64,000 nucleotides of DNA from Roseovarius halotolerans. Its GTDB lineage: Bacteria; Pseudomonadota; Alphaproteobacteria; Rhodobacterales; Rhodobacteraceae. The first letter of the stretch is position 1; every line of letters starts with the position of its first letter. Made by a program: the position numbers and the translations under genes. Of this stretch, positions 15,765 to 23,639 are shown piece after piece. The notes under the pieces are model-generated. The model was not told where the DNA came from, ran no database searches, and was given only the letters and a program-made list of their open reading frames with translations. The stretch lies in the NCBI RefSeq assembly GCF_900172255.1, contig NZ_FWFU01000001.1, positions 620,001-684,000 on the forward strand, in the 5' to 3' direction.

Positions 15765-17977
15765 CCGCGCCCGCCCTTGCCCGCGCTCCCGCGTTCGACG
15801 ATCGGCCCGTGCTGGCGTGCGCGCCGCTCAAGCCGGGCCATGCCCGCGAGGACCTGTCGCGCGTCGGCGATCCAAGCTGGGATCTGGGTCCGGCCGTCTT
15901 CCGCGAGAACGCCCGGCGCTGCCACGTCACCGTGCATTTCGACGTGCTGGAAGATGCCGATGTGCAGGCAATGATGCGCGCCTATCTCTATGCGCGTCTC
16001 AATGTCGACCTTCCCGGCCATCGTCCGAAGCTGCCGCCCAGCTGTGTGCGGCAGGCGTTCAACCGGGCGCGGCGCTTCTTCGCCTTCGTCCGCGAACGAT
16101 TGGGCGCGCTGGACCTTGCCCGCATTGATCCTCCGCTGATCGACGCCTATGCGCGGCATCTCCGAGAGGACCCGGCGAGGCGGCCCGTCATTGTCGGGCA
16201 GCTTCTCGAGGTCGTCATCGACTTCTATCTCTACCGCGAGCACCTTCCCGGCGGCGGCTTGTCGTTCGAACCGTGGGACGGGCGGCCACCCGCACGCGTC
16301 GCGGGCTATCGTCATGTTCCCGAGAACCGGACCCCGCGCATCCCCGAGCCGATCATTGCGCCGCTTCTGGCATGGTCGCTGCGCTACATCACGGTATTCG
16401 CAGGGGACATTCTCGCCGCCCGGCGTGAGCTTTCCCGGCTCGAAGCGCGCCGCGACCGGCTTTTCGGTGCGGAACAGGGATTGCCGCATGCGGAGCGCCG
16501 CCGTCGGCAACGGCAGCGACTGGCGCGCTATTTCCGGTCCCGCGCGCGGCAGGGTCGGGGCGTGCCGGTCTGGGCAAGCCCGCCCAACGGTTCCGCATCC
16601 GTCGATCCGGTAAGCGGGGAGCTTCTGCCCGTCGTCAACGTGCAGCTTCTGCATCTTCACGTAGGGGTCGATGCCGCCAGGGAGCCGGCGATGCATCTCG
16701 CTCTCGCCGGCGGCGCGTCCGATCTCATCGCTGCCGCCATCGCGGATATCGGGATCGAACCCGGCGGCATGGATACGCCGATCTCGGTTGATGCCGATCT
16801 CGGCCGGCAATGGCGGCTCCGCTTCGATGCCAAATCCCTCGTCCTGGAAGAGCGCATGCTGCAGGCAGCGGCTTATGTGGTCTGCGCCTATCTGACCGGT
16901 ATGCGCGATTGCGAGGTGCAGGCGATGCGCCGGGGATGCCTGACGCTTGCGCACAGCGAGGACGGCACCGTGTCACGACACCGCGTCCGTTCCACCGCCT
17001 ACAAGGGAAAGGGGGCCCGGGGAGCGCCGGCAGAGTGGGTGACCATCGAGCCCGTCGCCGATGCGATCGGGGTGCTCGAACAGTTGACCCGGCGCGCGGC
17101 TGTTGCCCATGGTCTCGATACGCTCTGGCCTGTGCTGTCAGTGACGCGAAGTAGCAAACCGCACGTCTCCGCCGAGATCGTGCGCCAGATCAACGCCTAT
17201 CGTGACCACCTGAACAGGCTGTTCGGGACGGAAGAGGCGCCCGCCATACCGCCCGGGCCGGACGGCAAGCCCTGGCGGATCACGACCCGCCAGTTTCGTC
17301 GCACGATCGCATGGCACATCTCCAACCGCCCCTTCGGAACGGTGGCCGGCATGATCCAGTACAAGCATGCATCCGTCGCCGCGTTCGAAGGCTACGCGGG
17401 TAGCAGCGCCTCGGGTTTCCGCGCCGAGGTCGAGGCGCAACGCCGGCTCAGCCAGATCGATGATCTGCTCGAGTATTTCGACAGGCGGCGCGGCGGGGCC
17501 GACCTTGGTGGGCCGGCCGGTCCTCGTGTCGCGCGTAGCCTCGACGAGACAGCCACCGAGCTTGGGCCATTGCCGCCGATGATCGCCGACCGGTCCCGTC
17601 TGCGCACCATGCTCGCCAGTCTGGCCCGCACCCTGCATGTCGGACCGCTTGCCGATTGCTTCTTCGATCCGGCAACCGCCCTGTGCCTCAAGCGCGTGAC
17701 AGATGCCGCGGCAGACCGCCCGCTGACAGCACTTTGTGAACCGACCCGCTGCCCGAACGCCTGCATCGCGGAACATCACAGGCCCGTCTGGGAGCGGAGT
17801 GCCGATGAGGCACGCATGTTGCTGCGCGAGAAGCGGCTGCCCGGATTGCAGCGGACCGCGCTCCAGCAGGAGGTTGACCGGATCGAGGGCGTGCTGGCCC
17901 GGATCGCGCCTGAGGGCGCGGCGCCGCCCGTTCGGGCGGCGGTAAAGGGAGAGGAAGCTTGGGATCGGGGTGAGTGA
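15761..17977 (+). CDS. Tyrosine recombinase 3 of the transposon trio
   Basis: The ATG at 15761 overlaps the stop of recombinase 2 and gives 738 residues. It has a core-binding region near residues 85-140 and a catalytic domain whose first box reads AYLTGMRDCEVQAM, with TTRQFRRTIAWHISNRPFG as a divergent HxxR-like box, followed by the final segment around YKHASVAAFEGYAGSS with a candidate nucleophile tyrosine. The C-terminal part has further cysteines (FDPATALCLKR, PTRCPNACIAEHHR), a zinc-binding pattern seen in large transposon integrases. It is longer than typical RIT recombinases. The stop falls at the start of the second hairpin leader. Confidence 0.86.
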   Translation: MTAPALARAPAFDDRPVLACAPLKPGHAREDLSRVGDPSWDLGPAVFRENARRCHVTVHFDVLEDADVQAMMRAYLYARLNVDLPGHRPKLPPSCVRQAFNRARRFFAFVRERLGALDLARIDPPLIDAYARHLREDPARRPVIVGQLLEVVIDFYLYREHLPGGGLSFEPWDGRPPARVAGYRHVPENRTPRIPEPIIAPLLAWSLRYITVFAGDILAARRELSRLEARRDRLFGAEQGLPHAERRRRQRQRLARYFRSRARQGRGVPVWASPPNGSASVDPVSGELLPVVNVQLLHLHVGVDAAREPAMHLALAGGASDLIAAAIADIGIEPGGMDTPISVDADLGRQWRLRFDAKSLVLEERMLQAAAYVVCAYLTGMRDCEVQAMRRGCLTLAHSEDGTVSRHRVRSTAYKGKGARGAPAEWVTIEPVADAIGVLEQLTRRAAVAHGLDTLWPVLSVTRSSKPHVSAEIVRQINAYRDHLNRLFGTEEAPAIPPGPDGKPWRITTRQFRRTIAWHISNRPFGTVAGMIQYKHASVAAFEGYAGSSASGFRAEVEAQRRLSQIDDLLEYFDRRRGGADLGGPAGPRVARSLDETATELGPLPPMIADRSRLRTMLASLARTLHVGPLADCFFDPATALCLKRVTDAAADRPLTALCEPTRCPNACIAEHHRPVWERSADEARMLLREKRLPGLQRTALQQEVDRIEGVLARIAPEGAAPPVRAAVKGEEAWDRGE

Positions 17978-18021
17978 CGGGATGAGGAGAGCGGGAGAGG
18001 CCTGCTCCGCCCGTCCTGGAG
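17976..18021 (+). ncRNA. radC-RNA-like leader hairpin, copy 2 (upstream of the transposon's ardC)
   Basis: GACGGG at 17976-17981 pairs with CCCGTC at 18010-18015. An inner stem GAGCGGG/CCTGCTC again encloses AGAGG. GGAG follows at 18018-18021, and the ATG is at 18029. The inner stem differs in sequence from copy 1 but keeps pairing, which supports a conserved RNA fold. Confidence 0.72.
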
Positions 18022-18028
18022 ACCTGTC

Positions 18029-18931
18029 ATGTCCCGATCTTCCTCATCGGCCGGGCGCGCCGATGTTTATAACCGTATCACCTCCGAGATCATCGCTGCC
18101 ATCGAGGCCGGCGCCGGCGACTGGCGTGCGCCCTGGTTCCACAACGGGAGCAGCATCGCGCGTCCGACCAACGTTTCATCCGGCCAGCGCTATCGCGGCA
18201 TAAACACGTTGGCGCTCTGGGCCACGGGCTTTGCCGCCGGATATGGCGACGGTATCTGGGGAACGTACAAGCAATGGCAGGATGCTGGCGCGCAGGTGCG
18301 TAAAGGAGAACGCTCCACCACGGTCGTCTTGTGGAGGGAGATCAAGGTTTCCCAGCAGGCCGACGACGAAGACGATGATGACGGGTATCGACGGATGTTC
18401 GCCCGCGCATTTTCTGTCTTCAATATCGCTCAGGTGGACGGGTACGAGCGCCCGGCGACCCCTGTGCTGCCCGAGGCTGAACGCCTTGCCCATGCGGAAG
18501 CGTTCATCGCAAACTTGGGCGTCAAGACGGAGTTCGGTGGATCGGAAGCCTATTACCGCCCGTCGGCCGACACCGTGTTCATGCCGCCGTTCACTTCGTT
18601 TCGCGATGCCGCCTCATTCTACGGTGTCTGGCTACACGAGAATGGTCACGCCAGTGGCGCAAAGCACAGGCTCGACCGCGACCTTTCCGGTCGCTTTGGT
18701 TCGGCCGCCTATGCCGCCGAAGAATGCTGCGTGGAAATTCTCAGCGGGCTGGTCCTGGCAGACCTCGGGGTCGCCCACCATCCGCGCCCCGATCATGCCG
18801 CCTATATTGCCTCGTGGCTCAAGGTCCTGAAAGACGACCCCAAGGCCATCTTCACCGCCGCCAGCAAGGCGCAGCAGGCGGCCGACTGGATGCATGCGCA
18901 GCAGCCCCATGCAGAGGAGGTAGCGGCATGA
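18029..18931 (+). CDS. ardC: ArdC-like antirestriction protein (intact, transposon cargo)
   Basis: A 300-residue ArdC family protein. The N-terminal DNA-binding domain (ADVYNRITSEIIAAIEAGAG, RGINTLALWATG, VRKGERSTTVVLW) is followed by the zincin motif HENGHASGAKHR and a complete C-terminal end (YAAEECCVEILSGLVLADLG, AYIASWLKVLKDD). It is clearly diverged from the split ardC around it, so it is not a local duplication. ArdC binds single-stranded DNA and shields incoming DNA from restriction. By carrying its own copy, the transposon replaces the function of the gene it destroyed. Confidence 0.92.
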   Translation: MSRSSSSAGRADVYNRITSEIIAAIEAGAGDWRAPWFHNGSSIARPTNVSSGQRYRGINTLALWATGFAAGYGDGIWGTYKQWQDAGAQVRKGERSTTVVLWREIKVSQQADDEDDDDGYRRMFARAFSVFNIAQVDGYERPATPVLPEAERLAHAEAFIANLGVKTEFGGSEAYYRPSADTVFMPPFTSFRDAASFYGVWLHENGHASGAKHRLDRDLSGRFGSAAYAAEECCVEILSGLVLADLGVAHHPRPDHAAYIASWLKVLKDDPKAIFTAASKAQQAADWMHAQQPHAEEVAA

Positions 18932-19218
18932 CCAAAACCGTTCTCATTGCCGAAAAATTTCAGAATGGGGCTGGACTGTCAGGATATGTGGCCGAGATTT
19001 CGAGTGCGTTCTGCTGCGCCTCGCTCGGGATTATCCCGACGGTGCGCCACGCCGATTACTTGGGCTCTTGGCTGGAGGTGATGCGCGAGGATTCGCGGGC
19101 CATCGTGCGTGCCGCCTCGCAGGCCAGCAAGGCGGCCGACTGGCTGCTGGCCCATCTGCCCGACGACAGCACCGATGTTGAGCGGCAGACCCCGACGGAA
19201 GGGATGGCCGCGGCATGA
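18928..19218 (+). pseudogene. ardC: C-terminal remnant of the interrupted ardC
   Basis: A 96-codon frame. The first about 20 residues (MTKTVLIAEKFQNGAGLSGY) are transposon-derived, beginning at an ATG that overlaps the stop of the intact ardC. From VAEISSAFCCASLGI onward it matches the ArdC C-terminus, including RHADYLGSWLEVMRED and SKAADWLLAHLP. It completes the N-terminal piece ending at 12456 and fixes the right boundary of the transposon. It may be translated by coupling as a short hybrid peptide. Confidence 0.82.
18974..18986 (-). repeat. Right terminal inverted repeat of the three-recombinase element
   Basis: GACTGTCAGGATA on the plus strand, the reverse complement of TATCCTGACAGTC. 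It lies seven bases before ardC homology resumes at GAGATTTCG. Confidence 0.75.
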
Positions 19219-19610
19219 TCCTCCTGACCGACACACAGCGTGACCGTTTGCTGGCGAATGGCCACGATCGCGATCAGGATCACATTCCGGTCGTGAAGTT
19301 CTTCAATCCCTTTGGCGCCGGTGTCTGGCTTGCGACCGAGCTCGACGAGGACGGCGACACCATGTTTGGCCTGGCCGACATTGGCTACCCGGAGCTTGGC
19401 TCCTGGAGCCTCAACGAACTGCGCTCGATCCGGCTGCCTTTCGGCATGGGCATTGAGCGGGATCTGCTGTTCACGGGGGATTTCCCGATCTCGGTCTGGG
19501 CCCAGGCCGCCCGCGAAGCCGGCAGCATTCGCGATGCCGAGCGGTTGCTTTATCGCTCGGGCCGCCTGTCAAACGGGACACGCCCAGATGCGGAGCCCCC
19601 ACGTTCCTGA
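19215..19610 (+). CDS. DUF2958 domain-containing protein
   Basis: A 131-residue protein matching DUF2958, including PVVKFFNPFGAGVWLATELD, GLADIGYPELGSWSLNEL and the tail ERDLLFTGDFPISVWAQ. The family is common downstream of ardC on alphaproteobacterial plasmids and integrative elements; its function is unknown. The ATG overlaps the stop of the ardC C-terminal remnant (ATGA), showing it was originally coupled to the intact resident ardC. Confidence 0.88.
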   Translation: MILLTDTQRDRLLANGHDRDQDHIPVVKFFNPFGAGVWLATELDEDGDTMFGLADIGYPELGSWSLNELRSIRLPFGMGIERDLLFTGDFPISVWAQAAREAGSIRDAERLLYRSGRLSNGTRPDAEPPRS

Positions 19611-19673
19611 GATCCAGGCTCTGCAGGTTCGGCGCCGCTCTCTTCGCAGGAAGAGGGCGGCGCTTCTCCTCGT

Positions 19674-19715
19674 GACGCGGTGAAAGTTCGGCGCCCGGCC
19701 GGCTGCCCGTCGGAG
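19674..19715 (+). ncRNA. radC-RNA-like leader, degenerate copy 3 (upstream of radC)
   Basis: GACG at 19674-19677 can pair with CGTC at 19708-19711, followed by GGAG at 19712-19715 and the radC ATG at 19725. The interior is GC-rich, and the AGAGG loop of the other copies is not evident, so this is a weaker member of the set. Confidence 0.45.
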
Positions 19716-19724
19716 AACAGCACC

Positions 19725-20213
19725 ATGACACGAAACATGAGAACATCTGCCATCGAAGCACAGCCGCTCCGGTTCTCCGCCCAGGAGCAGGCCGTAGTCT
19801 ACGAGGCCCGGCAGATCCTGCTGCGCCACCTCAATCAGAACCCTGTCCTGACGTCCTGGCAGGCGGTGCTCGACTATTGCGCCCTCACCATCAGGGGCGA
19901 TGTGGAGCGCTTCCATGTTCTCTATCTCGACCGCAGGAACCGGCTGATCTCAGACGAGTGCCTCGCCATCGGCACCATCGATCACGTCCCGGTCTATCCC
20001 CGGGAGGTGCTGCGGCGCTGCCTGACACTCAATGCCTCGGCGCTGATCATCGTCCACAATCATCCGGCCGGAGATCCCGAGCCCTCGGCCGCCGACCTCG
20101 CGATGACCAAGGAAATCCGAAACGCCTGTGCGTCCCTTGGGGTAGTGCTGCACGACCACATCATCACCGGTGCTGGCCGGGAGACCAGTCTGCGTGCCCG
20201 CGGCGAGCTCTGA
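19725..20213 (+). CDS. radC: RadC-family JAB-domain protein
   Basis: A 162-residue plasmid-type RadC: the MPN/JAB core with the zinc signature HNHPAGDPEPSAADLAMT and the later LHDHIITGAG. The helix-hairpin-helix N-terminus of chromosomal RadC is absent, as usual for mobile-element copies. The function is unsettled; repair was inferred from a mutation now assigned elsewhere, and a role in DNA processing or peptidase activity has been proposed. The start is the ATG at 19725, behind GGAG; an earlier in-frame start at 19680 lies in the hairpin leader. Confidence 0.9.
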   Translation: MTRNMRTSAIEAQPLRFSAQEQAVVYEARQILLRHLNQNPVLTSWQAVLDYCALTIRGDVERFHVLYLDRRNRLISDECLAIGTIDHVPVYPREVLRRCLTLNASALIIVHNHPAGDPEPSAADLAMTKEIRNACASLGVVLHDHIITGAGRETSLRARGEL

Positions 20214-20271
20214 TGCGTATGCGCGTTCATCCGCGGCTCGGCCATGAGAGGGAAAGGAGGGTGGGGGTTTC

Positions 20272-20319
20272 GTGACGGGCTGGTTGCCGGAGAGAGAGGC
20301 TCCCCGGCGTCCGTCATGG
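20272..20319 (+). ncRNA. radC-RNA-like leader hairpin, copy 4 (upstream of parB)
   Basis: GACGGG at 20272-20277 pairs with TCCGTC at 20308-20313 (one G-T wobble). An inner stem CCGG-a-GAG/CTC-c-CCGG encloses AGAGG. GGAG is at 20316-20319 and the ATG at 20330. The CTGG-to-CCGG change relative to other copies keeps base pairing. Confidence 0.72.
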
Positions 20320-20329
20320 AGACCCTGAC

Positions 20330-22456
20330 ATGGCCATTGCCACTCAGAAGATCACCCTGTCGTCCTCGCGCGACATCCCCTTCAACAAGCTGGTGCTCAG
20401 CCAGTCCAACGTCCGGCGCGTGAGGGCCGGCATCTCGGTCGAGGAACTGGCCGAGTCCATCGCCCGCCGCGGGCTGATCCAGTCCCTGCATGTCCGGCCC
20501 GAGCTCGACGCGGAGGGCAAGGAGACCGGCTTCTTCGAGGTGCCGGCTGGCGGCCGCCGCTATCGTGCTCTGGAATTGCTGGTGAAGCAGAAGCGCCTCA
20601 ACAAGACCGCGCCGGTGCCCTGTGTGGTCTCGGAGGCCGGAGACGATATCCTGATCGACGAGGTGTCGCTGGCGGAGAACATCGAGCGCGCGCCGCTGCA
20701 TCCGCTCGATCAGTTCCGTGCCTTCCAGGTGCTGCGCGAGAAGGGCATGAGCGAAGAGGAAATCGCCGCCGCCTTTTTCGTCGACGCCAAGGTGGTGAAA
20801 CAGCGTCTGCGCCTGGTCTCGGTCTCACCGGCGCTGCTCGAGACCTATGCCGAGGATGGCATGACGCTGGAACAGCTCATGGCCTTCACCGTCTCCGACG
20901 ACCATGCCCGGCAGGAACAGGTCTGGGAGGCGATCAAGGATAGCTGGCAGAAGGAGCCCTATACCATCCGTCGCATGCTGACCGAGACCACGGTGCGGGC
21001 CTCCGACAAGCGGGCGCTCTTCGTCGGCATCGAGGCCTATGAGGCGGCGGGCGGCTATGTGCTGCGCGATCTCTTCCAGCAGGACGATGGCGGCTGGCTC
21101 CAGGACCCGGTGCTGCTCGACCGGCTGGCCGGCGAGAAGCTGCAGGCCGAGGCGGAGTCCATCGCCGCCGAGGGCTGGAAGTGGATCGAGGTCGCCGTGG
21201 ACTTCCCCTATGGCCATAACAGTGGCATGCGCCGTCTGGCCGGCACCACCATCGACCTGAGCGACGACGAACGTGCCGAGCGTGAGAAGCTGCGGGACGA
21301 GTTCGACGCACTGGAGGTGGAATATGCCGAGGCAGACGAATTGCCCGACGAGGTGGACGCACGGCTCGGGGAGATCGAGGAGGCGCTGGAAGCCTTCGAG
21401 GCCCGGCCGATGTGCTATGACGCGGACCAGATGGCGAGGGCCGGTGTCTTCGTCAGCATCCGCCATGACGGCCAGCTCGCCGTCGAGCGCGGCTATGTCC
21501 GTGCCGGCGACGAGGCGATGGAAGGTCAGGAAGGGCAGGGTGCCGATGGTTGTTCTCCCGAGGGCGACGAGTCCGGTGGTGTGCAGCGCGCGGTCATCAT
21601 GGTGGGTAGCACGGCGACCGAACCCGAGGAGGACGATGAGGTCGAAACCATCCGGCCTCTGCCCGATCGCCTCGTCAGCGAGTTGACTGCGCATCGCACG
21701 CTGGCGCTCCGCGACGCCGTGGCGATAAACCCGCATGTGGCGATGACGGCGCTGCTGCATCGGCTGGTCACCGATTGCTTCCTGCCGCATTCCACCAGGG
21801 GGTGCCTCGAGGCTCATGTCCGGGAAGTTCATTTCCCGGCACAAGCCGATGACCTGGGGGAGAGCGCCTCGGCGCGCGCCATCGCCGACCGCCACGAACA
21901 CTGGGGTGATCATATCCCGGCCGACGATGCGGCGCTCTGGGACTGGCTGGCCGATCAGGACGACGACACCCGCATGGAGTTGCTCGCCCATTGCATCAGC
22001 TTCGGCGTCAACGCCTTGTACGAGAAGCCCAACCCCTATGGCGGTATGGGCGTCAGCCAGCACGGGCTCGACGTGCGCCTGTCCCAGGCCGACCGGCTGG
22101 CGCGGGCGACGGGCCTCGACATGGTGGCCGTGGGTTGGCGGCCGACCGTCGGCAACTATCTCGGTCGCGTGACCAAGCCGCGGATCATCGAGGCGGTACG
22201 CGAAGGTGCCGGCGAGCGGGCGGCCCAGCTCATCGACCATCTGAAGAAAGGGGATATGGCGAAGGAGGCCGAGCGCCTGCTGGCCGAAACCGGCTGGTTG
22301 CCGGAGCCGCTGCGCATGGTGGAGCGCGATGCCGATATCGCTATGGACGCCGGGGTCGACACCGAGGCGGATGATCTGCCTGAATTCCTTGCCGGGGACG
22401 GCGAGAATGAAGACGCCACGGAGGACGAGGAGCAGTCCATGGTCGCCGCCGAATGA
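20330..22456 (+). CDS. parB: ParB/RepB/Spo0J-family nuclease-type partition protein
   Basis: A 708-residue protein. The N-terminal ParB domain (VLSQSNVRRVRAGISVEELA, LIQSLHVRPE, PAGGRRYRALELL, SLAENIERAPLHPLDQFRAF) is followed by a helix-turn-helix region (EEEIAAAFFVDAKVVKQRLRL). The long C-terminal half, acidic in places, is typical of the large ParB-like proteins on alphaproteobacterial conjugative elements and is not the canonical centromere-binding form. No adjacent parA exists, so DNA maintenance or transfer-related roles are likelier than classical partition. Confidence 0.9.
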   Translation: MAIATQKITLSSSRDIPFNKLVLSQSNVRRVRAGISVEELAESIARRGLIQSLHVRPELDAEGKETGFFEVPAGGRRYRALELLVKQKRLNKTAPVPCVVSEAGDDILIDEVSLAENIERAPLHPLDQFRAFQVLREKGMSEEEIAAAFFVDAKVVKQRLRLVSVSPALLETYAEDGMTLEQLMAFTVSDDHARQEQVWEAIKDSWQKEPYTIRRMLTETTVRASDKRALFVGIEAYEAAGGYVLRDLFQQDDGGWLQDPVLLDRLAGEKLQAEAESIAAEGWKWIEVAVDFPYGHNSGMRRLAGTTIDLSDDERAEREKLRDEFDALEVEYAEADELPDEVDARLGEIEEALEAFEARPMCYDADQMARAGVFVSIRHDGQLAVERGYVRAGDEAMEGQEGQGADGCSPEGDESGGVQRAVIMVGSTATEPEEDDEVETIRPLPDRLVSELTAHRTLALRDAVAINPHVAMTALLHRLVTDCFLPHSTRGCLEAHVREVHFPAQADDLGESASARAIADRHEHWGDHIPADDAALWDWLADQDDDTRMELLAHCISFGVNALYEKPNPYGGMGVSQHGLDVRLSQADRLARATGLDMVAVGWRPTVGNYLGRVTKPRIIEAVREGAGERAAQLIDHLKKGDMAKEAERLLAETGWLPEPLRMVERDADIAMDAGVDTEADDLPEFLAGDGENEDATEDEEQSMVAAE

Positions 22457-22553
22457 TGCTCAGGCGGGGTGGCCTTTGCCGCCCCGCCACATCCCTTCCG
22501 CTTCCGCAACTTGCCCGGTCGTCGTGACCAAGCTTTTTCTTTGGAGAACCCAG

Positions 22554-22859
22554 ATGCCTGCAACGATCGATATCGACCGAATATTCCGTGAGAACCGCGC
22601 CAGTCCGCCATCCGAACGCACGCTGCCCTGGGAGGAAACCTGCGACGGCATCACGGTGGTGGTGGAGCCGAAGCCGCATTGGGCGGACGACATGCGCGCC
22701 TTCCGTCTCGAAGCCCGCGAATATTGCCGCTACGCCGATTGGACCGCGAACGGCGGTCATGCCCGGTTCTACGGTCATATCGACACCAGCGGTGACGATG
22801 TGATGATGAAAGCGCGCGCGATGATCGCCCGCGAGATTGCCGATGGGCTCTGGGACTGA
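22554..22859 (+). CDS. Small conserved-looking hypothetical protein
   Basis: A 101-residue protein starting at ATG 22554 behind a TTGGAGAACC site. It begins MPATIDIDRIFRENRASPPS and continues with LPWEETCDGITVVVEPKPHW and the end MIAREIADGLWD. Soluble and slightly acidic, with no motif I recognise. It sits 97 bases after parB and is probably part of the element's housekeeping block. Confidence 0.62.
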   Translation: MPATIDIDRIFRENRASPPSERTLPWEETCDGITVVVEPKPHWADDMRAFRLEAREYCRYADWTANGGHARFYGHIDTSGDDVMMKARAMIAREIADGLWD

Positions 22860-23274
22860 AGGGCAGTTCACGTCTGACGATAGCCACCGCGGTCGTCGTG
22901 TCGTCGGCCTGTATGGCACCAATTCCAGCTTCACCACTGTGCCGCTGATCATGTTCGGCATCAGTGTCCGCCCCCGTCCTCGACCACATTCCTGATGCCA
23001 GCGTGGTGGCAAGGCTGGCCGGGCGAAACATCTGCAAGGGGGGATCCGGCGCCTGTCGGATGCAAGACACCACCCCCGCTTCCATTCGCTAACCTTGGTC
23101 TGATCCGTCTCTTTGACATTCAACCCCGTAGGGGTCGGCTTACGCATACGTGCCGCCCTCGGGGATTCGGAAAAAGTCCGAACGCCCGAGGGTGAGTGCA
23201 GATCCGGTCAGACACGTCGGGCGCCTGTCGCGCGGGGGATGGTCCCCCGCCTCCAAAGACAGGAGCCAATCCCG
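22860..23274. other. Gene-free stretch with a structured leader at its right end
   Basis: About 415 bases without a convincing gene. The left two thirds show nothing I can name. The right third folds into strong hairpins immediately before the next small gene, annotated separately. Confidence 0.55.
23156..23263 (+). promoter_or_regulatory. Multi-hairpin 5' leader with sequestered ribosome-binding site
   Basis: Hairpin 1: CCCTCGGG (23156-23163) pairs with CCCGAGGG (23185-23192), with TTCGGA/TCCGAA nested inside around an AAAAG loop. Hairpin 2: CCTGTC (23224-23229) pairs with GACAGG (23258-23263), with GCGGGGGA/TCCCCCGC nested. The right arm of hairpin 2 overlaps the AGGAG at 23261-23265 that serves the ATG at 23275, so folding would limit translation. 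Confidence 0.68.
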
Positions 23275-23439
23275 ATGTCCTATGCAGATGCCACCGCTTT
23301 CGCCGCCAGCCTCGCCACCACTCTGATGGTCGTAATCGTCGTGTTCCAGGCCGGGGACGGAACCCACGGCGCCATGCCCGCCGACGAGTTCGACGGCGAC
23401 GAAGACATGGTGAAGCTGGAACTGGATCCATGGGAGTAA
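23275..23439 (+). CDS. Small single-pass membrane protein
   Basis: A 54-residue frame starting MSYADATAFAASLATTLMVV. Residues about 8-25 form one hydrophobic segment (ASLATTLMVVIVVFQA), followed by a strongly acidic tail (ADEFDGDEDMVKLELDPWE). The ATG follows AGGAG at good spacing within a structured leader. No family recognised; the leader and clean ribosome-binding site argue that it is expressed. Confidence 0.55.
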   Translation: MSYADATAFAASLATTLMVVIVVFQAGDGTHGAMPADEFDGDEDMVKLELDPWE

Positions 23440-23583
23440 GGCGCGAAAGCGCCTCACCCCAAACGGCCCGAGCGCGAAGACCCACGCTTCGGGCCTTCAG
23501 TGCCTCACAATGGTCCCCCATCGTCGGCAGCGGAACCGGGAACAAGCCCGGTCAGAGAGGAAGAGTGCGGGCCGTTCGGCCGT

Positions 23584-23631
23584 GACGGGTTGAGGGCTGG
23601 AGAGAGAGGCTCGCCGGCGCCCGTCATGGAG
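23584..23631 (+). ncRNA. radC-RNA-like leader hairpin, copy 5
   Basis: GACGGG at 23584-23589 pairs with CCCGTC at 23620-23625. An inner stem CTGG-a-GAG/CTC-g-CCGG encloses AGAGG. GGAG is at 23628-23631, before the ATG at 23640. A short GCCG/CGGC hairpin precedes it. Nearly identical to copy 1. Confidence 0.75.
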
Positions 23632-23639
23632 TGATCCCG

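Larger units (their letters stand above)
12457..18990 (+). mobile_element. Three-tyrosine-recombinase transposon inserted in ardC, carrying a second ardC
   Basis: About 6.5 kb separates the two halves of the resident ardC. It contains three overlapping tyrosine recombinase genes, a hairpin leader and a complete, divergent ardC. The ends carry matching inverted repeats: TATCTTGACAGTC at 12458-12470 and, on the other strand, TATCCTGACAGTC at 18974-18986. GCC flanks the insertion on both sides, so rejoining 12456 to 18994 would restore the expected ArdC reading EELIA-EISSAF. The recombinase trio resembles recombinase-in-trio (RIT) and Tn554-type elements, but the second and third proteins are much larger than classical RIT members. 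Confidence 0.83.

Noticed and set aside
12457-18990. Tandem duplication as the source of the two ardC genes
   Set aside because: The two ArdC sequences are strongly diverged, and the C-terminal fragment after the second copy belongs to the first, with inverted repeats at both junctions.
20825-22240. A 471-codon minus-strand frame
   Set aside because: Antisense shadow of parB with no recognisable domain or ribosome-binding site.
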